From: Parvularculaceae bacterium
Lineage (GTDB): Bacteria > Pseudomonadota > Alphaproteobacteria > Caulobacterales > Parvularculaceae
Direction: 5' to 3'
Assembly: GCA_028280115.1 (NCBI GenBank)
Contig: JANQMJ010000021.1
Span: forward strand, 21,893 to 85,892
DNA length: 64,000 nucleotides
A program made the translations under genes and the position numbers. Shown here piece by piece: positions 35,155 to 43,997 of this stretch. Position 1 is the stretch's first letter. The number at the start of each line of letters is the position of its first letter. The notes under the pieces were generated by a model. That model was not told the origin of the DNA and searched no databases. It saw nothing but the letters and a program-made list of their open reading frames with translations.

Positions 35155-35426
35155 CTAGGCTGTCGTTTCCATTTAGCGTTTACCCGCGTTCGAGACCAAA
35201 ATCGCTTTGGGCCAGGAGGAAAGCGCAAGGAAGTGTAAACCACTTTCGAGCATTTCCGACGCCGTCCAAGGCGATTTTGGCCGAACCCCGGAGGGGCGCG
35301 GCGAAAAACCGCCAGTTTGGCGTCGGTCGTCCTCGAATATGGCCGGCATGTCCTTCGTCCTCCCTCCTGAAACTGACGGTTTTTCGCCAGCGCGCGGACA
35401 AGCGGTAAATGGAAACGACAGCCTAG
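35155..35426. mobile_element. MITE-like element, 272 bp with 24-bp terminal inverted repeats
   Basis: Left end 35155-35178 CTAGGCTGTCGTTTCCATTT-AGCG and right end 35403-35426 (inverted) CTAGGCTGTCGTTTCCATTT-ACCG match at 23 of 24 positions. Nested inverted repeats lie inside: ACCAAAATCGCTTTGG near 35193 with CCAAGGCGATTTTGG near 35268, and GCGAAAAACCGCCAGTTT (35301-35318) with AAACTGACGGTTTTTCGC (35370-35387). CTAG at both ends may be a target duplication or part of the palindrome. No transposase gene fits; small reading frames inside are not convincing. It fills most of the 368-base gap between mscS and rph. Confidence 0.85.
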
Positions 35427-35493
35427 CACGCTCGCCCGCCGGGGCAAATCGATGAAAGAGGCGATCGGTTTGCGCGCGGACGATCGCGGCGCA

Positions 35494-36204
35494 TTAGGCC
35501 GACGCGGCGATCTGCATTTTCGACAGCGCCGCGCAGCCTTCCTTTGCGAGCGCAAGCAGCGCCGCGAACTGCTCGTCCGTAAAAGGATCGCCTTCCGCGG
35601 TCGCCTGAATCTCGACCAGACCGCCGGCGCCGGTGATGACGAAATTGGCGTCGGCCTGGGCCGTCGAGTCCTCGTCGTAATCAAGATCGAGCGCCGGCGC
35701 GCCGCCGACCAGTCCGCAGGAAACCGCAGCGACCCGGTCGCGTATCGGATTGGCTTTGACGATCCCCTGCTCGGCGGCCCATTTACAGGCTTCGTTCATC
35801 GCCACCCAGGCGCCGGTGATCGCCGCGGTGCGGGTGCCGCCGTCGGCCTGCAGGACATCGCAGTCGACCAGGATCTGGCGCTCGCCCAAAGCCTTGAGAT
35901 CGATGACGGCGCGCAGCGAGCGGCCGATCAGGCGCTGGATTTCCTGGGTGCGTCCCGACTGGCCGCGCTTGGCTTCGCGTTTCATCCGTTCGCCGGTCGA
36001 ACGCGGCAGCATGCCGTATTCCGCCGTCACCCAGCCCCGGCCCGAGCCGCGCAGCCAGGGCGGCGTGGTCTCGTCCCAGCTGGCGGCGCACAAGACATGC
36101 GTATCGCCGCACTTGACCAGGCAGGAGCCTTCAGCGTGTTTGGCGAATCCTGGCTCCAGGGTTATTTGCCGGAGTTCATTGAAGGCGCGGCCCGAAGGTC
36201 TCAT
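35494..36204 (-). CDS. rph: Ribonuclease PH
   Basis: 236 residues. [59 protein letters not shown] and [20 protein letters not shown] identify RNase PH, a phosphate-dependent exoribonuclease that trims tRNA 3' ends. It is divergent from hrcA, the common alphaproteobacterial arrangement. In most relatives rdgB and hemW follow rph; here the MITE-like element and mscS take that place. Confidence 0.97.
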   Translation of the reverse strand: MRPSGRAFNELRQITLEPGFAKHAEGSCLVKCGDTHVLCAASWDETTPPWLRGSGRGWVTAEYGMLPRSTGERMKREAKRGQSGRTQEIQRLIGRSLRAVIDLKALGERQILVDCDVLQADGGTRTAAITGAWVAMNEACKWAAEQGIVKANPIRDRVAAVSCGLVGGAPALDLDYDEDSTAQADANFVITGAGGLVEIQATAEGDPFTDEQFAALLALAKEGCAALSKMQIAASA

Positions 36205-36353
36205 ATTTCTCTCCAGATGAAAGCGGGTGTTCCTAACGCCGCGACCGCGCCTTTGTCGACTCGGGACCTCGACGACAGCTTGGCCCCTTGGAACCGGTCG
36301 CGGACATTTCTATCCTGCACGCCATGCAAACGGCCGCGCCGGCACCATGAACC

Positions 36354-37382
36354 ATGAAGACCTTAGGCGATATTGACGAACGGTCCCGGGAGATTTTCCG
36401 CCGGATCGTTGAAACCTATCTGCTGACAGGCGAGCCGGTGGGCTCGCGCACCCTGAGCCATGATCAGGAAATCTCCGTCTCGGCGGCGACCATCCGCAAC
36501 GTTATGGCCGATCTCGCCGATATCGGGCTGTTGCATGCGCCGCATATTTCAGCGGGCCGCCTGCCGACCGAGCTGGGCCTGCGCCTTTTTGTCGACGGGT
36601 TGATGCAGGTCGGCGAACTGACCGAGGAGGAGCGCCGCGCCATCGACACCGACGCCGCGTCCGGCGGTCTTGAAACGGTGCTCGAAGACGCCGCCTCGCG
36701 ACTGTCCGGCCTCACCCAGACGGCGAGCCTGGTGGTCGCCCAGCACAGCGACGCACCGCTGCGACAAATCGAGTTCGTCGGCGTCGGACCGGGCAAGGCC
36801 CTTGCCGTTATCGTCTTTGACGACGGGCGGATTGAAAACCGGGTGCTTGAAACGCCCGCCGATCTTCCCTCTTCGAGCCTGGTCGCCGCGGGCAATTATC
36901 TCAATGCGCGTCTGCGCGGCAAATCCCTGGGTGAGACGCGCGCGCGTATCCTAGAGGAAATCGAAACCAACCGCGCCGAACTCGACGAACTGACCGCCAA
37001 GCTGGTGCGCCAGGGCGTCGCCGACATCGCCGGCGGCGAGGACTGGTCGCTGATCGTGCGCGGGCGCGGCCATCTGCTCGACGACACCGCGCTTGGGGAT
37101 ATCGAGCGCGTGCGCATGCTGTTCGACGATCTCGAACGCAAGCGCGACGTGATCGACCTGCTGAACGCGGCCAAGAACGGCCCCGGGGTCAAGATTTTCA
37201 TCGGCTCGGAAAACAAGCTGTTTTCGCTGTCCGGCTCCTCGGTGATCGCCGCGCCCTATCGCGACGAATCGCGCAAGATTGTCGGCGTTCTCGGCGTCAT
37301 CGGCCCCACCCGGCTCAACTACGCCAAGGTCATCCCGATTGTGGATTACACCGCCGAAGTCGTTTCGCGCATGTTGAAATAA
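36354..37382 (+). CDS. hrcA: Heat-inducible transcription repressor HrcA
   Basis: 342 residues. The N-terminal winged helix is seen in DERSREIFRRIVETYLLTGE and SAATIRNVMADLADIGLLHA; PHISAGRLPTELGLRLFVDG follows, and the C-terminal domain contains LSGSSVIAAPYRDE and GVLGVIGPTRLNYAKVIPIV. HrcA represses groESL/dnaK-type operons by binding CIRCE. No CIRCE element (TTAGCACTC-N9-GAGTGCTAA) is visible upstream of this gene, so it is probably not autoregulated by CIRCE. grpE follows after 54 bases. Confidence 0.97.
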   Translation: MKTLGDIDERSREIFRRIVETYLLTGEPVGSRTLSHDQEISVSAATIRNVMADLADIGLLHAPHISAGRLPTELGLRLFVDGLMQVGELTEEERRAIDTDAASGGLETVLEDAASRLSGLTQTASLVVAQHSDAPLRQIEFVGVGPGKALAVIVFDDGRIENRVLETPADLPSSSLVAAGNYLNARLRGKSLGETRARILEEIETNRAELDELTAKLVRQGVADIAGGEDWSLIVRGRGHLLDDTALGDIERVRMLFDDLERKRDVIDLLNAAKNGPGVKIFIGSENKLFSLSGSSVIAAPYRDESRKIVGVLGVIGPTRLNYAKVIPIVDYTAEVVSRMLK

Positions 37383-37436
37383 GCCTTTCCGGCGCGTAAA
37401 TGGCCGGACGGCCAAATTAGAAATATTCAAGGTTTC

Positions 37437-38066
37437 ATGAACGATCAGGACTATCCGCCAAGCAACGGCCAGAACGAAGAGCCGCCAGAAAGCCCGGCCG
37501 AGCTGAGCGAGGACGACCGCGCCGAAGACGCCCCTCAGGACGCTTCGGGGGGCGGCGACGTCGCCGAACTCAACGACCGCATCCTGCGCCTGGCCGCCGA
37601 GCTTGAAAACACCCGCCGCCGGGCGGAAAAGCAGCGGGCCGACGCCGGGCGCTATGCGATTGCGGAATTCGCCCGCGATCTCTTGGGCGTCGCCGATAAT
37701 TTCGAGCGCGCCCTCGCCGCGGCGGGGGTGACCGGCGACGCCATCCCCGAAGGCCATAGCGATGCGTTCAACGGGCTCGTTTCGGGCATCCAGATGACCG
37801 AAAAGGAACTCATCACCATCCTGCAGCGTCACGGCGTTGAGAAAATCTCGCCGGCGGGGGAAAAATTCGACCCGCATTTCCATCAGGCGGTGGCGCAGGT
37901 GCCCAGCAACGAGATTCCGCCGGGCCATGTCGTCGACGTCGCCCAGCCGGGCTTTACCATCGGCGAGCGCGTTCTGCGCGCGGCCATGGTGACGGTGTCA
38001 AGCGGCGCGGCGGCCGGCGGCGGCGATGACGCCGAGCCCGGCGCCCAGGTCGATACGAAAGCGTAA
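37437..38066 (+). CDS. grpE: Nucleotide exchange factor GrpE
   Basis: 209 residues. An acidic, disordered N-terminus (ESPAELSEDDRAEDAPQDAS) leads into the long helix LNDRILRLAAELENTRRRAE and the C-terminal four-helix and beta domain with GVEKISPAGEKFDPHFHQAV and PPGHVVDVAQPGFTIGERVL. GrpE releases ADP from DnaK. It is translated from the hrcA transcript. dnaK is not adjacent; pckA follows convergently. Confidence 0.97.
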   Translation: MNDQDYPPSNGQNEEPPESPAELSEDDRAEDAPQDASGGGDVAELNDRILRLAAELENTRRRAEKQRADAGRYAIAEFARDLLGVADNFERALAAAGVTGDAIPEGHSDAFNGLVSGIQMTEKELITILQRHGVEKISPAGEKFDPHFHQAVAQVPSNEIPPGHVVDVAQPGFTIGERVLRAAMVTVSSGAAAGGGDDAEPGAQVDTKA

Positions 38067-38074
38067 GGGTCTTT

Positions 38075-39670
38075 TTAGGCGCCTTTGGGCCCGGCCGCGT
38101 TGACCGCGTCGTCGACATAAGGCGCGAATATCTTGAAGTTCTCGGTGAACATCGCCGCGAGTTTTTTGGCCTGGGCGTCATAGGCGTCAGGATCGTCCCA
38201 TGTTGCGCGCGGGGTCAATAAGCGTTCGTCGACGCCGGGCACATGATGGGGAACGGCGAAACCGAAGATCGGATCGTCCGTCATCGGCGCGTCATGGAGC
38301 GATCCGTCGAGCGCGGCGGCGAGCAGCGCCCGGGTTTCCTTGATCGGCATGCGCTTACCGACACCGTAGGGTCCGCCGGACCAGCCGGTGTTGACCAGCC
38401 AGCAAGCCGCCTGACGCTGGTCGATCAGTGCGCCGAGCAGCCGTCCGTATTCGGACGGATGGCGCGGCATGAACGGCGCGCCGAAGCAGGTTGAAAACGT
38501 CGCTTCGGGCTCCTTGCCGAGGCCTTTTTCCGTGCCGGCGACTTTCGCGGTGTAGCCCGACAGGAACATGTACATCGCCTGGGCCGGCGTCAGCCTGGCG
38601 ATCGGCGGCATGACGCCGAAGGCGTCGCAGGTCAGCATGATGATGTTTTTGGGATGACCCGCATGGCCTTCCGGACTGGCGTTCGGAATATAGTCGATCG
38701 GATAGGCGCCGCGGGAGTTCTCCGCCAGGCTGGGATCGTCAAGATCGAGTTCGCGAGTGACCGGATCCATGACGACGTTTTCCAGGACCGTGCCGAAACG
38801 CCTGGTCGTCGCAAAGATTTCCGGCTCGGCGCTGGGCGACAGCCGGATCATTTTGGCGTAGCAGCCGCCTTCGAAGTTAAAGACGCCATTCGGTCCCCAG
38901 CCATGTTCATCGTCGCCGATGAGCGTGCGTTTGGGATCGGCCGAAAGCGTCGTCTTGCCGGTGCCGGAAAGACCGAAAAACACCGCCGGGTCGTCATTCA
39001 CGCCGACATTGACCGAACAGTGCATGGGCATAACGCCCTGTTCGGGCAGAATGTAGTTCAACAGCGAGAACACCGACTTTTTCATCTCGCCGGCATAGGA
39101 CGTGCCGCCGATCAGAACGATCCGGCGGACGAAATCGACCGCGATCACGGTTTTGGTGCGGCAGCCGTGACGTTCCGGGTCGGCCTCGAAACCGGGCAGC
39201 CCGACCACCTTGAAGTCCGGGTCGCCGCCGCGTTCGTCCATGGGCGGACGGACCAGCAGATGCTGGATGAACAAGGCGTGCCAGGCATATTCGTTAAAGA
39301 CGCGCACGCCGATCGCATATTGCGGATCGGCGCCGCCGCGCAGGTCCTGCATGAAGAGTTCGCGCTCGCCCGCATAAGCGAGCATGTCGGCGTGAAGCCG
39401 GTCGAACGCCTCCGGCGTCATCGCCTTGTTGGCGTCCCACCAGATTTTGTCCTCGATCTCGGGATGGCGGACGATGAACTTGTCCTGGGCGGACCGGCCG
39501 GTGTGCTCTCCGGTCTTGACGACCAGCGGGCCGTCCCTGGCGACCGCGCCTTCGCCGCGCCTTACCGCCAGTTCGTAAAGCGCCGCGGCGGTCAGATTGG
39601 CGAGCCCCGCGGGCGCGCATTGATCAAAGGCTTTTGGGGCGCGGCTATCCGCCGGCATGGATACGCTCAT
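38075..39670 (-). CDS. pckA: Phosphoenolpyruvate carboxykinase (ATP)
   Basis: 531 residues. Substrate and nucleotide motifs are clear: [39 protein letters not shown] (P-loop kinase-1a), [20 protein letters not shown] (metal-binding kinase-2) and the R/N-rich [15 protein letters not shown]. It converts oxaloacetate and ATP to phosphoenolpyruvate for gluconeogenesis. Alphaproteobacterial pckA is often next to the chvG/chvI two-component system; those genes are not here. A small hairpin GCTCC-AACATTAT-GGAGC lies about 20 bases upstream of the start. Confidence 0.97.
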   Translation of the reverse strand: MSVSMPADSRAPKAFDQCAPAGLANLTAAALYELAVRRGEGAVARDGPLVVKTGEHTGRSAQDKFIVRHPEIEDKIWWDANKAMTPEAFDRLHADMLAYAGERELFMQDLRGGADPQYAIGVRVFNEYAWHALFIQHLLVRPPMDERGGDPDFKVVGLPGFEADPERHGCRTKTVIAVDFVRRIVLIGGTSYAGEMKKSVFSLLNYILPEQGVMPMHCSVNVGVNDDPAVFFGLSGTGKTTLSADPKRTLIGDDEHGWGPNGVFNFEGGCYAKMIRLSPSAEPEIFATTRRFGTVLENVVMDPVTRELDLDDPSLAENSRGAYPIDYIPNASPEGHAGHPKNIIMLTCDAFGVMPPIARLTPAQAMYMFLSGYTAKVAGTEKGLGKEPEATFSTCFGAPFMPRHPSEYGRLLGALIDQRQAACWLVNTGWSGGPYGVGKRMPIKETRALLAAALDGSLHDAPMTDDPIFGFAVPHHVPGVDERLLTPRATWDDPDAYDAQAKKLAAMFTENFKIFAPYVDDAVNAAGPKGA

Positions 39671-39921
39671 ATATTTGCTTCTCCCAAGGCTCCAACATTA
39701 TGGAGCGGCGACCCGACCGCCGCAATTGGGCGCAGCGATCAAAGGGTCGCATGACGGGGCTTTAATCCAAAAAAAGCGTAATGGCCACCGGGCCGCTCAG
39801 CAAACCGCAGGTTAACCAGAAACCGGCGGTTTCCAATGACGGTATACGATCGATTTGGGATGATGGTTTGCGCCTGCGTCAGGCTGGCGGGCTGCGGCGG
39901 GTGATCAATCGCGCCTGCGAT

Positions 39922-40590
39922 CTAGTCGAAATAGAATTGCGCCGGCGGGGGCAAGGCGAACTTGTCGAACGCATGGTCTTTTTGCGGGCCGTCACGGTCG
40001 ACCCAGCCGAGAAACATATGCGCGGACCAGGCGTTCGGATTGGGCTCGATGCGGCCGTGAAAATGGCGCTGTCCCTGATAGGCCACCGCGTCGCCGGGCT
40101 TCATTTTGGTGCGCACATAATCGAGATCGCCGAAATCCTCATAGGCGGTCCGGTGATCGAGATTGTTGTCGGCGATCCGCCCCGGCGCGACGCAAAAATC
40201 CCAGATGATGTCGTCGGAATAGGCCAGCGTCAGATTAAGGCTGTGCTCATTCGACTCCCGGTCGTTATGCACCACGCATTTCGCGCCCTTGGGATAGACC
40301 CGGCTCCAGGCGTATGCGGGCAGAAGCTTCTTCTGGGTGACCTTCTCCATGATCGGGGTCAGCCCCCACAAAAAGCCGTAAGAAAACGGAAAACTCGTGG
40401 GCGGCAGTTCGTAGGACGGAACCGGCAGCAGCAATTCATCCGGACCCGAGAGGAACTTTCTCTGGCTTTCCAGCGTATTGCCCATGGCGAGCTGCATGAT
40501 CGACGTCAGCGTGCTTACGACCTGAACCGGCATCAACTCGGGCAGGCATACGAAACCGTTCGCGTAATACTCTTCAGATTCGTCCGTCAT
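39922..40590 (-). CDS. 2OG-Fe(II) oxygenase-like double-stranded beta-helix protein
   Basis: 222 residues. A facial triad candidate is visible: VVHNDRESNEHSLNLTLAY supplies H-x-D near residue 107, and GDAVAYQGQRHFHGRIEPN supplies a distal His and an Arg that would bind 2-oxoglutarate. The upstream EEYYANGFVCLPELMPVQV matches the N-terminal helix/strand of prolyl-4-hydroxylase-like enzymes. The substrate is unknown; possible roles include hydroxylation of a protein or small molecule. The 251-base region between this gene and pckA has no gene. Confidence 0.7.
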   Translation of the reverse strand: MTDESEEYYANGFVCLPELMPVQVVSTLTSIMQLAMGNTLESQRKFLSGPDELLLPVPSYELPPTSFPFSYGFLWGLTPIMEKVTQKKLLPAYAWSRVYPKGAKCVVHNDRESNEHSLNLTLAYSDDIIWDFCVAPGRIADNNLDHRTAYEDFGDLDYVRTKMKPGDAVAYQGQRHFHGRIEPNPNAWSAHMFLGWVDRDGPQKDHAFDKFALPPPAQFYFD

Positions 40591-40741
40591 GGTCTCGTCG
40601 CTTGTCGGGCGCCTGGCGCCACGATCGCGGCGCGCTGATGGTTAATGCCTGCTTTGCCGCGGGCCGCAAAGACTACATTTACGCCTTTTTAAACTCAAGC
40701 TCGGTCCCATATTGCGAGCGCGCGCGTCGCCGAGATTTGCT

Positions 40742-41674
40742 ATGATGACCCATCGACCGTTCATAAAGGCTGGAAAGCCGCCGCCGGAGCCGACCTCACT
40801 CTTGACCGCCGACACCGCCACAGCCGAGGCGCGCGCGCCAGCCAAACATATTGTCGACGAGCTCATCGAAGAGCGCGCGCAAAAACTCATGCGTTCATCC
40901 TTATGGCCGCTTTATAGAGCGTTGCTGTATCCCATGCTGCTGTACAAGCCGGCGGTCAAAATGGCCGACGCTATCGCGCCGTTGTCAGCGCGGGGGGTCT
41001 TTGACTATGTCAGCGCGCTGTTGCATCTCGAACTGGAGGTCGCCGGGCTCGACCATATCCCGCCCAACGGGCGCGTTTTGATCGCCGCGACGCACCCGAC
41101 AGGCATTCCGGACGGCATCGCGATGTTCGACGCGCTTAAAGATCGCCGCCCGGACATGACGTTCTTCGCCAATCGCGACGCCATTCGGGTCGCCCCGGCG
41201 CTGGAAGACATGATCATCCCCGTCGAATGGGTTCCGCAAAAGCGCACGCGCCTGCGTTCGCGCGAAACGCTCGTCTCGGCCATTCGCGCCTTTCAAGCCG
41301 AGCGCTGCGTCGTTCTTTTTCCCTCGGGGCGGCTCGCGTTCATGGGCGACGACAAAGAGCTGGTCGAGCAAGAATGGCTCCCCTCGGTGGCGATTTTCGC
41401 GCGCAAATATAATTGCCCGCTGGTGCCGGCGCATGTCGATATGCGCAATTCCGGGCTTTATTACTGGTTCTGGAAAATCAATACGGAACTGCGCGACATC
41501 ACGCTGTTTCACGAACTCCTCAACAAGAAGGCCAAGCGCTACAAGATTACCTTCGGCCCGGCGATCGCGCCCGATGCGTTAAAAGGCGATCCGCACGACG
41601 TCTCCGCAGCGCTGCGCGAACACGCCGCAAGCGCCGTCGTCGCCGGCAGGCCCTGGCGGCCCCTTGAACCGTGA
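40742..41674 (+). CDS. 1-acylglycerol-3-phosphate acyltransferase-like protein (PlsC family)
   Basis: 310 residues. LIAATHPTGIPDGIAMFDAL carries the acyltransferase catalytic region, here H-x5-D rather than the usual H-x4-D; IPVEWVPQKRTR and CVVLFPSGRLAFMGD (the FPEG-like block) follow. One or two hydrophobic segments near residues 50-70 anchor it to the membrane. It probably transfers acyl chains to a lysophospholipid or related acceptor; the exact acceptor is unknown. The start is ATG 40742 or 40745. Confidence 0.85.
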   Translation: MMTHRPFIKAGKPPPEPTSLLTADTATAEARAPAKHIVDELIEERAQKLMRSSLWPLYRALLYPMLLYKPAVKMADAIAPLSARGVFDYVSALLHLELEVAGLDHIPPNGRVLIAATHPTGIPDGIAMFDALKDRRPDMTFFANRDAIRVAPALEDMIIPVEWVPQKRTRLRSRETLVSAIRAFQAERCVVLFPSGRLAFMGDDKELVEQEWLPSVAIFARKYNCPLVPAHVDMRNSGLYYWFWKINTELRDITLFHELLNKKAKRYKITFGPAIAPDALKGDPHDVSAALREHAASAVVAGRPWRPLEP

Positions 41675-41678
41675 GGCG

Positions 41679-43922
41679 CTACGGCGCCGGCGTCACGCTG
41701 ATCGGTCGGCGCGCCAGCACTTTCTTGTTACCTTGAATATAGCGCAGTTCGTAATCGCCCGATTCCTTCGGCATACGGACTCTCGCCGGACTGCCGCCGC
41801 GGACATAGCCGTAAGTGACGTATTTTGTATCCTCGGACCCGAGCGCGGAAACCGCTACATAATCGCCCGACCCCGGCGGCGGGCCGGTGAAGTCGACCTC
41901 GACGATCGTATTGGCCGGCGCCGAGGCCGGGGCGTTAAGCGTCGCCGTCGCCGGGGTCACGGTGATCGCCTGGCGGGCGATGACTTTCTTATTGCCCTGC
42001 ACATAACGGATTTCATATTCGCCCGCATCGAGCGGCATGCGCAGCTCGGCCGGGCTGCCGTTTCTGACATAGCCGTAATCGTTATATTTTTTCTCCGGCG
42101 CATCGGGTTTGGTCACGGTGATGAAATCGCCGGAGCCGGCGGGCGGACCAGTGAATTCGACGCGCACAGTTTCCCCGGCGATCGCCGTGGATTTTGCCGA
42201 AACGCTCGCCTCAGCCGGCGTGACCGTGATCGCCTGGCGGGCGATGACTTTCTTGCCGCCCTGAACGTAACGGATTTCATACTCGCCCGCATCCAGCGGC
42301 ATGCGCAGTTCGGCCGGACTGCCGTTTCTCACATAGCCGTAATCGTTATAGTTGTTCTCCGGCGCATCGGGCTTGGTCACGGTGATGTAATCGCCGGAGC
42401 CAGCGGGCGGGCCGGTGAACACGACGCTCACCGTTTCCCCCGCGATCGCCGTTGATTTCGCCGAGACGGTCGCCAGCGCCGCCGCAACCGTGATCGGCCG
42501 GCGGGCGAGCACTTTTTTATTATTCTGTACAAAGCGCAATTCATACTCGCCGGGCTCAAGCGGCATGCGGATGGTCGCGGGACTGCCCTGCCGCGTATAG
42601 GCGTAATCCCTGTAGTTGTTGTCGGGGTCGTCCGGTTTGGTGATCGTGATGAAGTCGCCGGACCCTGGCGGCGGGCCGGTGAAGTCAACGCGCACCTCTT
42701 CTCCGGCGACCGCTTCATCCTGCGCCGACAGCGTCGCCGTCGCCGGCGTCACGGTGATGTCGGCGCTGGCGAGCGTGCGGATCGGCCGTCCGAGCATGTA
42801 GCGCACTTCGTATTCGCCGGGTTCGACCGGCAGCCGAAGCTCGACCGGATTGCCCTGTTTGACATAGCGATAGCCGCGATAGGCCCCGGCGTCGGCGCCC
42901 TTTTCCGCCACCGCGATATAATCGCCCCGGCGGTCGGGACCGGTCCAGTGCACATTGACATTCGTCCCGGCCACGCCCTCGCCGGCCGGTTCGAGGCGCA
43001 GCGTCGCCTCGACCGGAAAGGTCAGCGCGATGGTCACCGTCTTCCAGGTGTTCTGGCTGATCCGGACGCCTTTTTGCTCGCCTTTAAGGCCGTCGGACGG
43101 GCGCGCCACCGCGACGTCATAGGTTCCCGGGGCGATTTCGACGTCGAGCACGCCGGCGTCTTGTTCGATCACGACGGGATCGCCGCCGCCCGCCGGCGTC
43201 ACTGTCCAGGTCAGGCCTTTTTCAATCACAAGCCCGCCTTGGAGTTCGGTGGCGCGCAGGCGCACCTTGGTGACGGTCACGGCCTCAGGCGCTGCGGCGA
43301 CGGTGCTTTCCAGCGCCGCGCCGAGTTCGAAAGCGTTGGACGCGGAAACGAATTTGCCGCCGGTGTTTTCCGCAAGGCACTGCAATTGCGCCAGGGCGTT
43401 TTCTTCGGAAACGTCAAAGCCGATAACATGGGCCGTGAAATCCGCGCCCGCCTGTTCCAGCGCGGCGGCGACGCCGCAGGGGTCCGGCTCGCAGGTTTCA
43501 ATGCCGTCGCTGATGAGAATGACGGTCGCTTTTTCTTCCGTATAGCGAAGTTTTTCCGCCGCGAGCTTGACCGACGCGGCCATCGGCGTCTTGCCCTTGG
43601 GGTTGAGCCCCTTGACCGCAGCGGAGATCGCCGCGCGATCTGTCCCGACGGCGGCCAGTTCTTCGATGTCGCCGCAATCGCCCTTGCGGTTATGGCCGTA
43701 GGCGATCAGCCCGAGACGCCGCTCGGCGGGCAAGTCGCTGAGAAGATCGGCGAGCACGGATTTGGCGATGGCGATTTTCGCCTCGCCTTCGATCTGGCCC
43801 CACATGGAGCCGGAGGCGTCGAGCACCAGCATGGCGTCGCTGTCTTCGGCCGCCGCCGCACCGGCGCCGGCAAAGCCAAACATCGCCGCGCACAGAAAAC
43901 GGAAAATGCCGCGTCGAGTCAT
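41679..43922 (-). CDS. Exported VWA-domain protein with five ~85-residue Ig-like repeats
   Basis: 747 residues. Signal peptide ends ...GAAAAE. A von Willebrand A domain follows (about residues 28-215) with MIDAS motif DASGSM and VILISDGIETCEPDPC. From about residue 312 to the end there are five tandem repeats containing an xVxFTGPPxGSGDxITVTKP strand pair, a DYGYVRxGSPAxLRMPLxxG core and a terminal EYEIRYVQGxKKVxARxxI strand. Repeats 3 and 4 are almost identical, indicating recent duplication. The protein is likely periplasmic or surface exposed and binds a ligand through the metal site. An ABC ATPase gene lies immediately upstream in the same direction. Confidence 0.88.
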   Translation of the reverse strand: MTRRGIFRFLCAAMFGFAGAGAAAAEDSDAMLVLDASGSMWGQIEGEAKIAIAKSVLADLLSDLPAERRLGLIAYGHNRKGDCGDIEELAAVGTDRAAISAAVKGLNPKGKTPMAASVKLAAEKLRYTEEKATVILISDGIETCEPDPCGVAAALEQAGADFTAHVIGFDVSEENALAQLQCLAENTGGKFVSASNAFELGAALESTVAAAPEAVTVTKVRLRATELQGGLVIEKGLTWTVTPAGGGDPVVIEQDAGVLDVEIAPGTYDVAVARPSDGLKGEQKGVRISQNTWKTVTIALTFPVEATLRLEPAGEGVAGTNVNVHWTGPDRRGDYIAVAEKGADAGAYRGYRYVKQGNPVELRLPVEPGEYEVRYMLGRPIRTLASADITVTPATATLSAQDEAVAGEEVRVDFTGPPPGSGDFITITKPDDPDNNYRDYAYTRQGSPATIRMPLEPGEYELRFVQNNKKVLARRPITVAAALATVSAKSTAIAGETVSVVFTGPPAGSGDYITVTKPDAPENNYNDYGYVRNGSPAELRMPLDAGEYEIRYVQGGKKVIARQAITVTPAEASVSAKSTAIAGETVRVEFTGPPAGSGDFITVTKPDAPEKKYNDYGYVRNGSPAELRMPLDAGEYEIRYVQGNKKVIARQAITVTPATATLNAPASAPANTIVEVDFTGPPPGSGDYVAVSALGSEDTKYVTYGYVRGGSPARVRMPKESGDYELRYIQGNKKVLARRPISVTPAP

Positions 43923-43997
43923 TTCGTTCCCCCTTCGAAATCTTGCGGGAAACGATTTACCCGATTTCGCCCAAGGGGGGAAATCGCGCCCGGGCGG

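Noticed and set aside
35151..35684. Small reading frames inside the MITE-like element on both strands
   Set aside because: They run through the terminal repeats and into rph, and have no RBS or family resemblance.
36205..36353. Possible CIRCE element or sigma-32 promoter before hrcA
   Set aside because: No TTAGCACTC-N9-GAGTGCTAA is present; CTTGGAA...CTATCC is only a loose match to an alphaproteobacterial heat-shock promoter.
38654..39754. Plus-strand open frame opposite pckA
   Set aside because: Shadow of a highly conserved pckA; residues are typical of antisense GC-rich frames.
39671..39921. Gene or riboswitch in the gap between pckA and the oxygenase-like gene
   Set aside because: Only a short hairpin (GCTCC-AACATTAT-GGAGC) near pckA is visible; the plus-strand frame across it is an antisense extension.
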